Below, one piece after another: positions 51,009-59,814 of a stretch of 64,000 bases of DNA; the first letter of the stretch is position 1, and every line of letters begins with the position of its first letter. The stretch is taken from contig JAQSWY010000010.1 of assembly GCA_029266425.1 (NCBI GenBank), positions 1-64,000 of the forward strand, written 5' to 3'. This DNA comes from Xanthobacteraceae bacterium. GTDB lineage: Bacteria; Pseudomonadota; Alphaproteobacteria; Rhizobiales; Xanthobacteraceae. The position numbers were made by a program, and so were the translations under genes. Below the pieces are notes generated by a model, which saw only the letters and a program-made list of their open reading frames with translations, was not told the origin of the DNA and made no database searches.

Positions 51009-52192
51009 GCCCCCTCCTCTGCCTTCAGCGCAGCAATTATGGCGGGCATCACCTGCTGCGCATCGGCGACGACGGCGAGACCGGCGCGCTCGATCATCGC
51101 CGCATGCAGATCGGTGTTCACCGCGACGACGTGCTCGCATTTGGCGACGCCCTGCAGATGCTGCGGCGCGCCGGCAATGCCGAGGGCGAAATAGCAATTG
51201 GCCTCCAGCACCGTGCCTGAGGCGCCGACCTGCGCGCCGCGCGGCATCAACCCGGCATCGCACACCACGCGGCTCGCGCCCGGCGTCGCTCCGAGGGCAA
51301 CGGCAAGCGCGCGAAAGACGTCGAAATCTGTCACGCCATTGCCGGCGGAGACCACGAATGCCGCTTCCGCCAACGGCACGGTCGCGGGATCGGCCGGAAC
51401 CAATTCGGCAGCAAGGATGCCTCGTGCCGTCGATGCGGCGGCGAGCGGCGCCTCGATCGCCTTCGCCTCGTGGGTCGTCCCGCGATGCGGTGCCACCGCA
51501 TCGGCGGCAATGGTCATCAGGCGCGGCGGCACCATGCGCTGCTCAATCCGGCGGCCTTTCGCCGGGCGAGTGACGGCCTTGGCGGTCAGGCTTTCGACCC
51601 CCGTGAACAACGGCTCGCCGAGATCCGCGGCGATGCGCCGGGCGAGGTCGCCGCCATCCGCGGTCTCGGGCAGCAACGCGTGGCGGACGCTCAGCGCCGC
51701 GAGCGCCGCGGCGAGCGCCCGCGCCTGCCCCTCGGGATCGAACTCGTCGGCTCTGAGGACCAGCGCGCGGTCGGCCCCCGCCGCGCCGAGCCCTTCGATC
51801 GTGCCGAGGGAGACCGCCACCACCGCGCCGCCGCCGGCATCGGCGAGCACGCGCGCGGCACCGAGGAGTTGCCGGTCATGCGGAGTGAGACGCCCGGCCG
51901 GCGCATCCGGCACCGCGGCGACGAGGAATGCCGGTTGGGTGATGATCCGGAGCTGCGGCGCCGCCTCGACGACCTGGCGCTCGGGCGCCGCAACCGCGAT
52001 TGGGGTACGCTGACTCCGGTCGAGCCGCAGCCGCGCAGCGCCCGGCACCGTTGCCTGCCGCTGCTCGGCGCGCGGATCACGACGCGGGCGCTTGCCCGTT
52101 GGCAGCGCGGCGAGATCGAAGCGCGGCCGGACGCCGCCCTCCACGCTGTGTGCGGCGCGCTCGGTGCGTGGATCGCGGCGCAGCCGGCTCAT
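51005..52192 (-). CDS. etfA: Electron transfer flavoprotein alpha subunit, dimethylglycine demethylation cluster
   Basis: 395 residues, longer than usual EtfA (about 310) through an Arg/Pro-rich N-terminal extension of about 80 residues. The FAD-binding C-terminal domain is clear: VVSAGNGVTDFDVFRALAVAL, VCDAGLMPRGAQVGASGTVL, YFALGIAGAPQHLQGV and AVNTDLHAAMIERA. The ATG at 52192 overlaps the dgcB stop (ATGA), and the etfB start overlaps this stop, so dgcB-etfA-etfB are translationally coupled. Confidence 0.86.
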   Translation of the reverse strand: MSRLRRDPRTERAAHSVEGGVRPRFDLAALPTGKRPRRDPRAEQRQATVPGAARLRLDRSQRTPIAVAAPERQVVEAAPQLRIITQPAFLVAAVPDAPAGRLTPHDRQLLGAARVLADAGGGAVVAVSLGTIEGLGAAGADRALVLRADEFDPEGQARALAAALAALSVRHALLPETADGGDLARRIAADLGEPLFTGVESLTAKAVTRPAKGRRIEQRMVPPRLMTIAADAVAPHRGTTHEAKAIEAPLAAASTARGILAAELVPADPATVPLAEAAFVVSAGNGVTDFDVFRALAVALGATPGASRVVCDAGLMPRGAQVGASGTVLEANCYFALGIAGAPQHLQGVAKCEHVVAVNTDLHAAMIERAGLAVVADAQQVMPAIIAALKAEEGA

Positions 52193-54117
52193 GCCACCCG
52201 CTCCGGCGTGGCGCGCGTGGCCGGCGCCACCTCCACCGCCATCAGCACCAGCTCGGCGATGTCGCGCACCTCGAGCCGTGCGCCGGTGACGCCCTCCAGC
52301 ATCGCCGTGCATTGCGGGCAGGCGACCGCGACGATGCCGGCGCCGGTCTCCCCCGCCTGCGCCATGCGCAGATCCGAAATGCGTCGTTCGCCTTGAATGT
52401 CGGTCACCGGCGCTCCGCCGCCACCGCCGCAGCACATGGAGCGGCGGCCGGAGCGCTCCATCTCGACGCGCTCGATCCCGAGCCGGTCGAGCAGCCGGCG
52501 CGGCGCGTCGAACTCGCCATTGTAGCGGCCGAGATAGCAGGGGTCGTGATAGGTGACGCGCGCGACATCGAGCGCGCCGGGATCGAGGCGGCCGGCCGCG
52601 ATCAGCTCGTCGAGGAACGCGGCATGGTGCACCACCTCGTACGTAACGCCGAACGCCTTGTACTCGTTGCGCAGCGCGTGCAGCGCGTGCGGGTCGGCGG
52701 TGAGGATGCGGCGGAAGCGGTAGCGCGCCAGCGTCGCGACATTGTCGCGGGCGAGACGCTGGAAGGTCGCCTCGTCGCCGAGCCGGCGGGCGAGATCGCC
52801 GCAATCGCGCTCCTCGGCTCCCAGCACGGCGAAATCGACGTTTGCCAGCTGGAGCAGCTTCACCAGCGCCCGCAACGTGCGGCCATAGCGCAACTCGTAA
52901 GCGCCCTCGCCAAGCCAGAGCAATATCTCCGCCTCGCCCTTGTCCGCCATCAGCGGCAGCGGCGCACCGGCGGCGAAATCGGTGCGGCTGCCAAGCGCGC
53001 GGCCACCGATCTCATCGGCGAAGCGTAGCTCCATCAGCGGGGCGGCGCCCTTCTCCGGAATGGCGCCGAGCTCCAGCGTCTGGAAGCGCCGCAAATCGAG
53101 GATCGCGTCGACATGCTCGATCATCATCGGGCATTCCTCGACGCAGGCGCGGCACGTAGTGCAGGACCACAGGGTGTCCGGATGGATCATGGCGCCAGCG
53201 CCGACCAGCGGCAGCTCCGGCCCGCCGCGCCCCGCCACCGGGCGGGCGGCCGGATAGGGGCTGCCGGCATAGCCGGCGTTGCTGCCGCCGGGCTGGATCG
53301 CAGCGGCGAGATCCTGGATCAGCCGTTTCGGATTCAGCGGCTGGCCGGCGGCGAAGGCCGGGCACGCCACTTCGCAGCGCCCGCACTGGATGCAGGCGTC
53401 GAAGCCAAGCAGCTGGTTCCAGGCGAAGTCCGACGGGGTCTCGACGCCGAGTTTCTCGGCATCGAGTTCGAGCGGCTTGAGCGCGGTCTCGCGCCGCCCT
53501 TCGAACCGTCCCGGGCGGGGATGCGCGACGAGATGCGCGGCGCCGGCAAAGGCGTGACGCATCGGCCCGCGATCAATCTGGAGCATGAGGCCCATACCGG
53601 CAGCCGCCGCGAGCCACAGCCCCAGCCAGGCGAGCGGCCAGAGCACGCCGCCCAAGGCGGCATCAAGCGCCACCAGCAGGGCGCCGCTACCATAGCCGAT
53701 CATCAGCCAGGGCAGCATCTGGAAACGGCCACCGGAGAGCCGCGGCGGCTTTGACGGATAGCGCCGCCGCGCCACCATGGCGCCACCGACGAGCATCACT
53801 GCGAACAGGAGCGCGACCAGCGCCCAGTAGGCGCGCCAGCCGCCAAGCCAGGGCAGTGCTCCCAGCATGGCGAGCAGCGTGCCGCCGATCAGCCCGCCGG
53901 CGACCAGCGCATGCATGCGCGCGGCGAAAGCATCGCGCGCCACGATGTGATGGACATCGACCAGATAGCGCTTCGGCAGCGCGATCAGGCCGCGCACCCA
54001 ATCGACCTTTGCCGCCCGCCCCGCGCGCCACAGCAGCGCGCGCCGTCCCGCCGCGACCACGGCGACGACCGCGAGCGCCCAGAGGAAGAGGGAGAGGCTA
54101 AAGGCGGTGTCGGTCAT
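52189..54117 (-). CDS. dgcB: Dimethylglycine demethylation protein DgcB (membrane Fe-S / DUF3483)
   Basis: 642 residues from the ATG at 54117; a TTG 12 bases upstream is possible. The N-terminal half holds several membrane helices (FSLSLFLWALAVVAVVAAG; ALVAGGLIGGTLLAML; YWALVALLFAVMLVGG). Two 4Fe-4S motifs follow (CIQCGRCEVACP and CTTCRACVEECP), then heterodisulfide-reductase-like CCG elements (DPCYLGRYN; MCCGGGGG; ACPQC). It probably takes electrons from dimethylglycine oxidation to the membrane. Downstream etfA and etfB are coupled. Confidence 0.9.
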   Translation of the reverse strand: MTDTAFSLSLFLWALAVVAVVAAGRRALLWRAGRAAKVDWVRGLIALPKRYLVDVHHIVARDAFAARMHALVAGGLIGGTLLAMLGALPWLGGWRAYWALVALLFAVMLVGGAMVARRRYPSKPPRLSGGRFQMLPWLMIGYGSGALLVALDAALGGVLWPLAWLGLWLAAAAGMGLMLQIDRGPMRHAFAGAAHLVAHPRPGRFEGRRETALKPLELDAEKLGVETPSDFAWNQLLGFDACIQCGRCEVACPAFAAGQPLNPKRLIQDLAAAIQPGGSNAGYAGSPYPAARPVAGRGGPELPLVGAGAMIHPDTLWSCTTCRACVEECPMMIEHVDAILDLRRFQTLELGAIPEKGAAPLMELRFADEIGGRALGSRTDFAAGAPLPLMADKGEAEILLWLGEGAYELRYGRTLRALVKLLQLANVDFAVLGAEERDCGDLARRLGDEATFQRLARDNVATLARYRFRRILTADPHALHALRNEYKAFGVTYEVVHHAAFLDELIAAGRLDPGALDVARVTYHDPCYLGRYNGEFDAPRRLLDRLGIERVEMERSGRRSMCCGGGGGAPVTDIQGERRISDLRMAQAGETGAGIVAVACPQCTAMLEGVTGARLEVRDIAELVLMAVEVAPATRATPERVA

Positions 54118-54130
54118 TCTACTTACCAAC

Positions 54131-54247
54131 CAACCTCATCCTGAGGTGTGAGCGTAGCGAGCCTCGAAGGATGCTCAAGCAGGACAAGTCCGCTCGGCGT
54201 GAACATCCTTCGAGGCCCGGCTGTCGTCGGGCACCTCAGGATGAGGT
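54131..54247. repeat. Palindromic intergenic repeat, family A, copy with modules in reversed order
   Basis: CCTCATCCTGAGGTGTGAG...GCCTCGAAGGATGCTCAAGC comes first, then GAACATCCTTCGAGGCCCGG...CACCTCAGGATGAGG. The two modules are swapped relative to the other copies. It lies between dgcA and dgcB. Confidence 0.88.
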
Positions 54248-54261
54248 CGTAGAGCGGGGCC

Positions 54262-56301
54262 TCACAAATCCTTGCACAGCCTGAGCGAATCATAGATCGC
54301 GGCGTGGATGTTGCGGCCGGTCCAGGCATCGCCGACGCGGTAGAGCGCGAAGCCATGCTGCCCGGTCCAGCGCTGCGGACGTCCCTCGACCAGCGCGTCG
54401 AGATCGGTCTCGCCGTCATTCACCGATTGGCCCCGCAAATCCTCGAACAGCCCCTCCACAGGGAGCGTGCCGTAATCGACCACGACGCGGTCGACCACGC
54501 GCTCTTCCTCGGCGTCGGTCATGGTGTTGCGCAGCGCCGCGATCAGCCGGTTGCCCTCCGGATAGATCTCGATCAGCTCCATGTTCGGCGTCATCACCAC
54601 GCCGAGCTTGTAGAGTTCCTTGAGATGGATCGGCTGGTTGGTGGTGCCGACCTCCTCGGCGACCATCCGGTCGTGCGTCGCCACCTCGACGAGGCAGCCC
54701 TTCTTTGCCAGCACCTCGGCGGTGGAGGCGGCATTGTGGCCGCCGATCTCGTCATAGAGCAGCACCGTGCCGGTCGGCTCGACCTTGCCGGTCAGCACGT
54801 CCCAGGTCGAGACCGCGTGTTCGTGACCCTTGGCGTGGCCGGGATTGGGCACGCCGCCGGTCGCCATGATGACGATTTCGGGGGCCTCCGCCAGCACCTG
54901 CTCCGGCGTCGCCTCGGTGGAAAGGCGGATATCGACGCCCTTCTTCTGGACCTGCGTGAACAGCCAGCGCGGAATGCCGGAGAGCGCCTCGCGCCAGGTG
55001 GCCTTGGCCGCGATGTTGATCTGGCCGCCGGCACGATCCGACTTCTCGAACAGCACCACCTTGTGGCCGCGCTCCGCGCACACCCGGGCGGCCTCCAGCC
55101 CGCCTGGGCCGGCGCCGACCACCACCACCTTGCGGGAGATGTCGGCCTTGGGGATGACGTGGGGCATGGTCGCCTCGCGCCCGGTCGCCGCATTCTGGAT
55201 GCACAAGGCGTCGCCGCCGACATAGATGCGGTCGATGCAATAGCCGGCGCCGACGCACTGCCGGATATCGTCCTCGTGGCCTTCCGAGAGCTTCTTGACC
55301 AGATGCGGGTCGGCGATGTGGGCCCGCGTCATCGCGATCATGTCGACATGGCCCTCCGCCACCGCGCGGGCGCCGGTGGCGAGATCGGTGACGCGCTGGG
55401 CATGGAAGATCGGCACGTCCACTTCGCGCTTGATCGCGCTCGGCAGATAGAGGAACGGCGCCACCGGGAACGACATGTTCGGCACGGAGATGGCGTGGCC
55501 GATGTGGTCGCGCGCCTGCGCGCCCATGATGTTGAGGAAATCGACCAGCCCGGCCCGCGCATATCCCGCGGCAATAGTCACGCACTCCTCGTGGCTGAGC
55601 CCGTCGGCGATCATCTCGTCGCCCGACATGCGCATGCCGATGACATAGTCGTCGCCGGCCGCCTCGCGCATCGCTTCCAGCACCTCTTTGCCGAAGCGCA
55701 TGCGGTTCTCGAGCGAACCGCCATACTCGTCCGTGCGCTCATTCACGCTCGGCGACCAGAACTGGTCGACGAGATGGCCATGCGCGGCAGAGACCTCGCA
55801 GCCGTCGAGCCCGCCTTGCTTGCAGCGCCGCGCCGCATCGGCGAACGCCTTCACCACCCGGCGTATGTCGTTCTTGTCCATCGCGCGCGGGACGGTGCGC
55901 GAGGCCGGCTCGCGCCGGACAGACGAGGAGATGGTGGGGAACCAGTTCTCGGTGTCCCATTTGGTGCGCCGGCCCATATGGGTGAGCTGGATCATCAGCT
56001 TGGCGCCGTGGCTGTGCACTCGCTCGGCAAAGCGCTGGAAATGCGGGATCACGGTGTCGTCTGCGACCGAGATCTGCGCCCAGGGCGCTGCCGGGCTGTC
56101 GATTGCGACGGACGAGGAGCCGCCGAACATGGTCAGCCCGATGCCGCCCTTGGCCTTCTCCTCATGATAGAGCTGATAGCGCTCCTGCGGCTTGCCGTCC
56201 TTGCCGTAACCGGGCGCGTGGCTGGTGCTCATCACCCGGTTGCGGATGGTGAGGCCCTTGATGGTCAGGGGTTTGAGCAGTGCCTCGGCATTGGCGATCA
56301 T
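54262..56301 (-). CDS. dgcA: Dimethylglycine demethylase subunit DgcA
   Basis: 679 residues. An N-terminal FMN TIM barrel of the old-yellow-enzyme type (LTIKGLTIRNRVMSTSHAPG; AAHGHLVDQFWSPSVNERTD) is followed by a Fe-S binding segment with CVGAGYC and GGDALC, a FAD domain (VVVVGAGPGGLEAARVCAERG) and an NAD-like domain. The pattern is that of DgcA, which removes one methyl group from dimethylglycine to give sarcosine. It is separated from dgcB by a family-A repeat of about 120 bases. Confidence 0.9.
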   Translation of the reverse strand: MIANAEALLKPLTIKGLTIRNRVMSTSHAPGYGKDGKPQERYQLYHEEKAKGGIGLTMFGGSSSVAIDSPAAPWAQISVADDTVIPHFQRFAERVHSHGAKLMIQLTHMGRRTKWDTENWFPTISSSVRREPASRTVPRAMDKNDIRRVVKAFADAARRCKQGGLDGCEVSAAHGHLVDQFWSPSVNERTDEYGGSLENRMRFGKEVLEAMREAAGDDYVIGMRMSGDEMIADGLSHEECVTIAAGYARAGLVDFLNIMGAQARDHIGHAISVPNMSFPVAPFLYLPSAIKREVDVPIFHAQRVTDLATGARAVAEGHVDMIAMTRAHIADPHLVKKLSEGHEDDIRQCVGAGYCIDRIYVGGDALCIQNAATGREATMPHVIPKADISRKVVVVGAGPGGLEAARVCAERGHKVVLFEKSDRAGGQINIAAKATWREALSGIPRWLFTQVQKKGVDIRLSTEATPEQVLAEAPEIVIMATGGVPNPGHAKGHEHAVSTWDVLTGKVEPTGTVLLYDEIGGHNAASTAEVLAKKGCLVEVATHDRMVAEEVGTTNQPIHLKELYKLGVVMTPNMELIEIYPEGNRLIAALRNTMTDAEEERVVDRVVVDYGTLPVEGLFEDLRGQSVNDGETDLDALVEGRPQRWTGQHGFALYRVGDAWTGRNIHAAIYDSLRLCKDL

Positions 56302-56416
56302 GATGGCGGCGCGCGCTCCTGTACCTATGCTGGCACGATAGGTCCGCGGTGCAAGTCACAGACATAATAATTGCGCCATCAAGCCGGTAGCTTTGCGACC
56401 GGGTCTTTCTGCCGGC

Positions 56417-56680
56417 TCATATTCGCGCCATCCGGCTCCGCAGGGCGGGCGCGGCCAGCACCAGCAGCACCACCGCCAGCGGCACCGCGAAGACAAAGCC
56501 GAAATAGCTGAAGCCGAACGCCCCGGTCACCCGCCAAGGAAGAAGGCGAGGAGGAACAGGCCGAGGATGCGCAGCTTTTGCCGGTCGGCCGGCACCAGCG
56601 GCGCATTGGCCGCGTGACGACGGCGGTTGCTGTAGACGAGCTTGCCGAGCTCCATTCCGACATCGGTGACGATGCGCACT
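56417..56680 (-). pseudogene. Frameshifted C-terminal remnant of a DUF1275 (YoaK-like) membrane protein
   Basis: Directly after the regulator stop, one frame reads VRIVTDVGMELGKLVYSNRRRH...LRILGLFLLAFFLGG and stops at 56527. One base shift restores VTGAFGFSYFGFVFAVPL...RMARI, ending at 56417. Together they match the end of DUF1275 proteins (TDxGxELG motif, a helix ending FxxGG, then GAxGFxxxGF). The N-terminal two thirds are missing; the break abuts the 56681-57658 gene. This is a decayed fragment, not a working gene. Confidence 0.65.
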
Positions 56681-57658
56681 TCACATATGGTCCTTCCGCT
56701 CCTCGCGCGGCGAGCGGCCGAAGCGGCGGGCATAGGCGGTGGAGAAATGCGCCGCCGACTGGAAGCCGCAGGCAAGCCCGACATCGGTGACCGGCAGCGG
56801 CGAGAGGCGCAGCAGTTCGCGCGCCCGCTCCAGCCTGAGCCCCAGTTGGTAGGCGGCGGGACTTGCGCCGAGATGGCGGCGGAACAGCCGCTCCAATTGC
56901 CGCGGCGAAACGTCGAGCCTCTCGGCCAGCGCGGCAATCGCCAAAGGCCGCTCGATCGCCCCTTCCATCAGCCGCACCGCGCGGGCAAGCGTCGGGTCGG
57001 CGAGCTGGCGGCGCGGACGGGCCTCGCGGCGGACGCCCGGAGCACGCGCAGCGCGGTCCAGGATGAACTGCTCCGACACCTTGTCGGCCAGCGCCTTTCC
57101 GCCCTGCGCCGCAATCAGCTCCAGCATCATCTCCAGCGGCGCCACGCCGCCGGTGCAGGTCAGCCGGTCGCGATCGATGACATAGGCATCCTCGACGAAG
57201 TCGATCTCCGGGAACTCCTCGCGAATCGCGGGCAGGTTCTCCCAATGGATGGCGCAGCGGTGGAAATCGAGCAGGCCGGCATCGGCCAGGACGAAGCTGC
57301 CGGTGCAGAGCGCGCCGAGCGCCGTGCCACGCCGGGCAAGGCGGCGCAGCGCATCCTCCAGCCCCGGCGCCACCGAATGGCGCACATCGATGCCGCCGCA
57401 GACCAGGACGAGATCGAGCGGACCGGCGTCCGCGAGCGCGACGGTCGGGCTCAGGCTCAGGCCGTTGCTGGCCGGTACCGAGGCACCGTCGAGCGTCACC
57501 ACGCTCCAGGAGTAAATCTCGCGCTCGGAAGCATAATTCGCCATGCGCAGGGCTTCGAGCGCATTGGCGCAGGCGATCATCGAGTGGTTCGGCAGTGTGA
57601 GGAAGCCGATGCGGGTGAGGCCGGCAAGTACGGGAGGTGCTGCGGGAGCTGCGGCCAT
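56681..57658 (-). CDS. GlxA/AraC-family transcriptional regulator, GbdR-like
   Basis: 325 residues. The N-terminal DJ-1/PfpI-like sensor domain (RIGFLTLPNHSMIACANALEA...LGALCTGSFVLADAGLL) precedes a C-terminal AraC helix-turn-helix pair (LAIAALAERLDVSPRQLERLFRRHLG; VTDVGLACGFQSAAHFSTAYARRFG, each seen in part). This is the architecture of GbdR and SouR, activators responding to glycine betaine/dimethylglycine and sarcosine. Position next to dgcA supports such a role; which ligand applies cannot be read here. Confidence 0.86.
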   Translation of the reverse strand: MAAAPAAPPVLAGLTRIGFLTLPNHSMIACANALEALRMANYASEREIYSWSVVTLDGASVPASNGLSLSPTVALADAGPLDLVLVCGGIDVRHSVAPGLEDALRRLARRGTALGALCTGSFVLADAGLLDFHRCAIHWENLPAIREEFPEIDFVEDAYVIDRDRLTCTGGVAPLEMMLELIAAQGGKALADKVSEQFILDRAARAPGVRREARPRRQLADPTLARAVRLMEGAIERPLAIAALAERLDVSPRQLERLFRRHLGASPAAYQLGLRLERARELLRLSPLPVTDVGLACGFQSAAHFSTAYARRFGRSPREERKDHM

Positions 57659-57799
57659 GATCTCAGCCTCGGTCGGGTTTCAGGTCGTAACATTTCTTGA
57701 ATGTGAGGCGGCGAACCGACATGGCATTGAGCCATTGCCGCCGTAAAATCGCCGCGTGCCACACCGTGAATGGCGTGATCGGTTTCGGGGGAGGAAATG

Positions 57800-58492
57800 A
57801 TGCGGCTGGATGCGGTTTCCGTGCCGAGGATCATGCTTCAGGTCGGGTTCTGCGGCGCCTTGGTGGCGGGCACTTACCTTATCGCGCAAGAGCGGCCGAA
57901 GGACAGCGCGCGCCTCTTGAGCGAGGCCGAGGAAGCCCAGTTCACGCTCGGCACCAAGGGTGACCGGATGATCGTCGCACTCCACCAAAGCGCGGACGAG
58001 GCGCAAAAGCCGGCCGAGCAAAAAACGGGCGAGCCAAAGCCCGTCGAGCTCGCCATGGCGCCCGAGACGGCAAAGCCCGCGCCGGTGGCGGCAGCCCCGA
58101 CGCCGCCTGTCCCGCCGAAGCCAAAGCGTGTCTCCGTGAGCGCGGCGCCGGCCACCGTCGAGCATCGCGAGGTCGCGGCGCCCCCGGTTCAGACGCAAGT
58201 CCCGGCATCCCCGGCATGGGCGTCGCAGCCGGCCCCCGTCGCGGCGCAGCCTGGCCCGCCGCCGGTATTCTCCGCGCTGGTCGCCGCGCAGTCCGGCCCA
58301 CCGCCCGTTTACTCCGCCCCTATCGCGGCGCAGCCCGTCGTGCCGCCGCCTCCTCCGCCCAAGCCCAAGGAGGAGACCTTCCTAGGCCTGCCGCCGATGC
58401 CGACGCCGCGGGAGTTCTTCGACAACACGGTGAAGGAGACCAACGCCGCCTTCGGCAAGATGAAGCAGGCGATGGAAGACGCGTTCCGGTAA
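57800..58492 (+). CDS. Proline/alanine-rich protein of unknown function
   Basis: 230 residues from the second of two adjacent ATGs, spaced best from GGAGG. One hydrophobic N-terminal segment (MLQVGFCGALVAGTYLIA) suggests a membrane anchor or signal. A long Pro/Ala/Lys-rich part contains imperfect repeats of the form VAAQPGPPPVFSA, VAAQSGPPPVYSA and IAAQPVVPPP. It ends in a short amphipathic helix (FFDNTVKETNAAFGKMKQAM). No domain is recognised. It is divergent from the GlxA-type regulator and convergent with gbcB. Confidence 0.65.
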   Translation: MRLDAVSVPRIMLQVGFCGALVAGTYLIAQERPKDSARLLSEAEEAQFTLGTKGDRMIVALHQSADEAQKPAEQKTGEPKPVELAMAPETAKPAPVAAAPTPPVPPKPKRVSVSAAPATVEHREVAAPPVQTQVPASPAWASQPAPVAAQPGPPPVFSALVAAQSGPPPVYSAPIAAQPVVPPPPPPKPKEETFLGLPPMPTPREFFDNTVKETNAAFGKMKQAMEDAFR

Positions 58493-58514
58493 CGCTCAGC
58501 ACATGTCGTCATCG

Positions 58515-58599
58515 TCGTCATGGCCGTGCCTTGTCCCGGCCATCAACGGTTGATCCGTCGTCCCGGACGTGGATGCCCGGGACAAGCCCGGCCATGACG
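58515..58599. repeat. Palindromic intergenic repeat, family B, copy 5
   Basis: CGTCATGGCCGTGCCTTGTCCCGGCCAT...GGATGCCCGGGACAAGCCCGGCCATGAC, in the gap between the convergent hypothetical gene and gbcB. Confidence 0.8.
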
Positions 58600-58628
58600 G
58601 CCTGAATGCGTGACGGCGGCAATCCCGG

Positions 58629-59810
58629 CTACCGATCCACCACCAGGTCGCTGGTCGGCTTCGAGCAGCACAGCAGCACCATGCCGGCGTCGATCTCGCG
58701 CTGGCGGATGCCGCCCTGGTGCTTCATGTCGACCGTGCCGGAGTTGAGCTTCGACTTGCAGGTGCCGCACAGCCCCTTGGAGCAGGAGGATGGCAGCCGC
58801 ACCCCGGCGCGTCGCGCCATGTCGAGCACGAACTTGTCGGAGGGGACCTCTATGGTCCGCCCGGTCTTGGCGAACGTGACCTGATAGGTGGTCACCGGCG
58901 CGTCGACCGGGGCCTCGGCCATGGGAACGGGCTTCGGCTCGGCGGCTCTGGCGGCTTCCGCGAGCTCGGCTGCGGCGACGTCCAGCGCCACTTCCGGCTC
59001 CGCAGCCGCCAGCTCCTCGAAATTGAAGCTCTCTTCATGGTGGCGGGCCATGTCGAAACCGGCCTCGCCGAGCATGATCCGCACCGCCGCCATGAAGGGC
59101 GACGGCCCGCAGACGAAGATCTCGCGCTCCATGAAGTCCGGCGCCATCAGCCCCAGCATCGGCAGCGACAGCCGGCCCTTCAGCCCGTGCCACGGCTCGC
59201 GTGCGCCGTCCGCCTCGCACACCGGCACGAACTTGAATGCCCCCGCCTGGTTGCGCGCCATCAGCTCCAGCTCGTCGCGGAAGATGATGTCGGCGGGCGA
59301 GCGGGCGGCATGGACGAACACGATGTCGCGTGGAACGGCGAGATCGTGGAAGGTCCGCGCCATCGACATCAGAGGCGTGATGCCGCTGCCGCCGGACAGG
59401 AACAGATACTTGCCCGCGGCATGGCGGAAGCAGGTGAAATCACCCATCGGCCCGACGGCGCGCAGCTCCGAACCGGGCTTCAAGGTGTCGTGCAGGAAGT
59501 TCGACACCGGCCCGCCCGGCACCCGTTTCACCGTGATCGAGATGGCGTGCGGGCGCGTCGGCGCGGACGAGATGGTGTAGCAGCGATTGATCCCCTCACC
59601 CTTGATCTCGAGGTCGAGGGTGAGGAACTGGCCGGGCTCGTAATGGAACGCAGTCGGATTCTTCGGCGCCAGCACGAAGGTCTTGACGTCGTGCGTCTCC
59701 TCGCGCACCGCCTGCACCACGAGGACATCGTCGATATCGGGGTTCCACGCCGGGAGCGCGGACCCGAGCCGGCGGGCGGCGGCTTCACTGCGTGCGGCGA
59801 TCGCGTCCAT
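58629..59810 (-). CDS. gbcB: Glycine betaine monooxygenase reductase subunit
   Basis: 393 residues from the ATG at 59810, 4 bases after the gbcA stop. Domains: FAD-binding (RCYTISSAP), NAD-binding (LSGGSGITPLMSMAR; FVCGPSPFMAAV), an Ala/Glu-rich linker and a C-terminal plant-type 2Fe-2S ferredoxin (SSCSKGLCGTCKSKL...LLCCSKP). It supplies NADH electrons to the Rieske oxygenase GbcA, which converts glycine betaine to dimethylglycine and formaldehyde. Confidence 0.93.
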   Translation of the reverse strand: MDAIAARSEAAARRLGSALPAWNPDIDDVLVVQAVREETHDVKTFVLAPKNPTAFHYEPGQFLTLDLEIKGEGINRCYTISSAPTRPHAISITVKRVPGGPVSNFLHDTLKPGSELRAVGPMGDFTCFRHAAGKYLFLSGGSGITPLMSMARTFHDLAVPRDIVFVHAARSPADIIFRDELELMARNQAGAFKFVPVCEADGAREPWHGLKGRLSLPMLGLMAPDFMEREIFVCGPSPFMAAVRIMLGEAGFDMARHHEESFNFEELAAAEPEVALDVAAAELAEAARAAEPKPVPMAEAPVDAPVTTYQVTFAKTGRTIEVPSDKFVLDMARRAGVRLPSSCSKGLCGTCKSKLNSGTVDMKHQGGIRQREIDAGMVLLCCSKPTSDLVVDR

Positions 59811-59814
59811 CGTT

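Noticed and set aside
54304-56367. Long plus-strand open frame of 687 residues opposite dgcA
   Set aside because: Shadow frame; dgcA on the minus strand has all conserved motifs.
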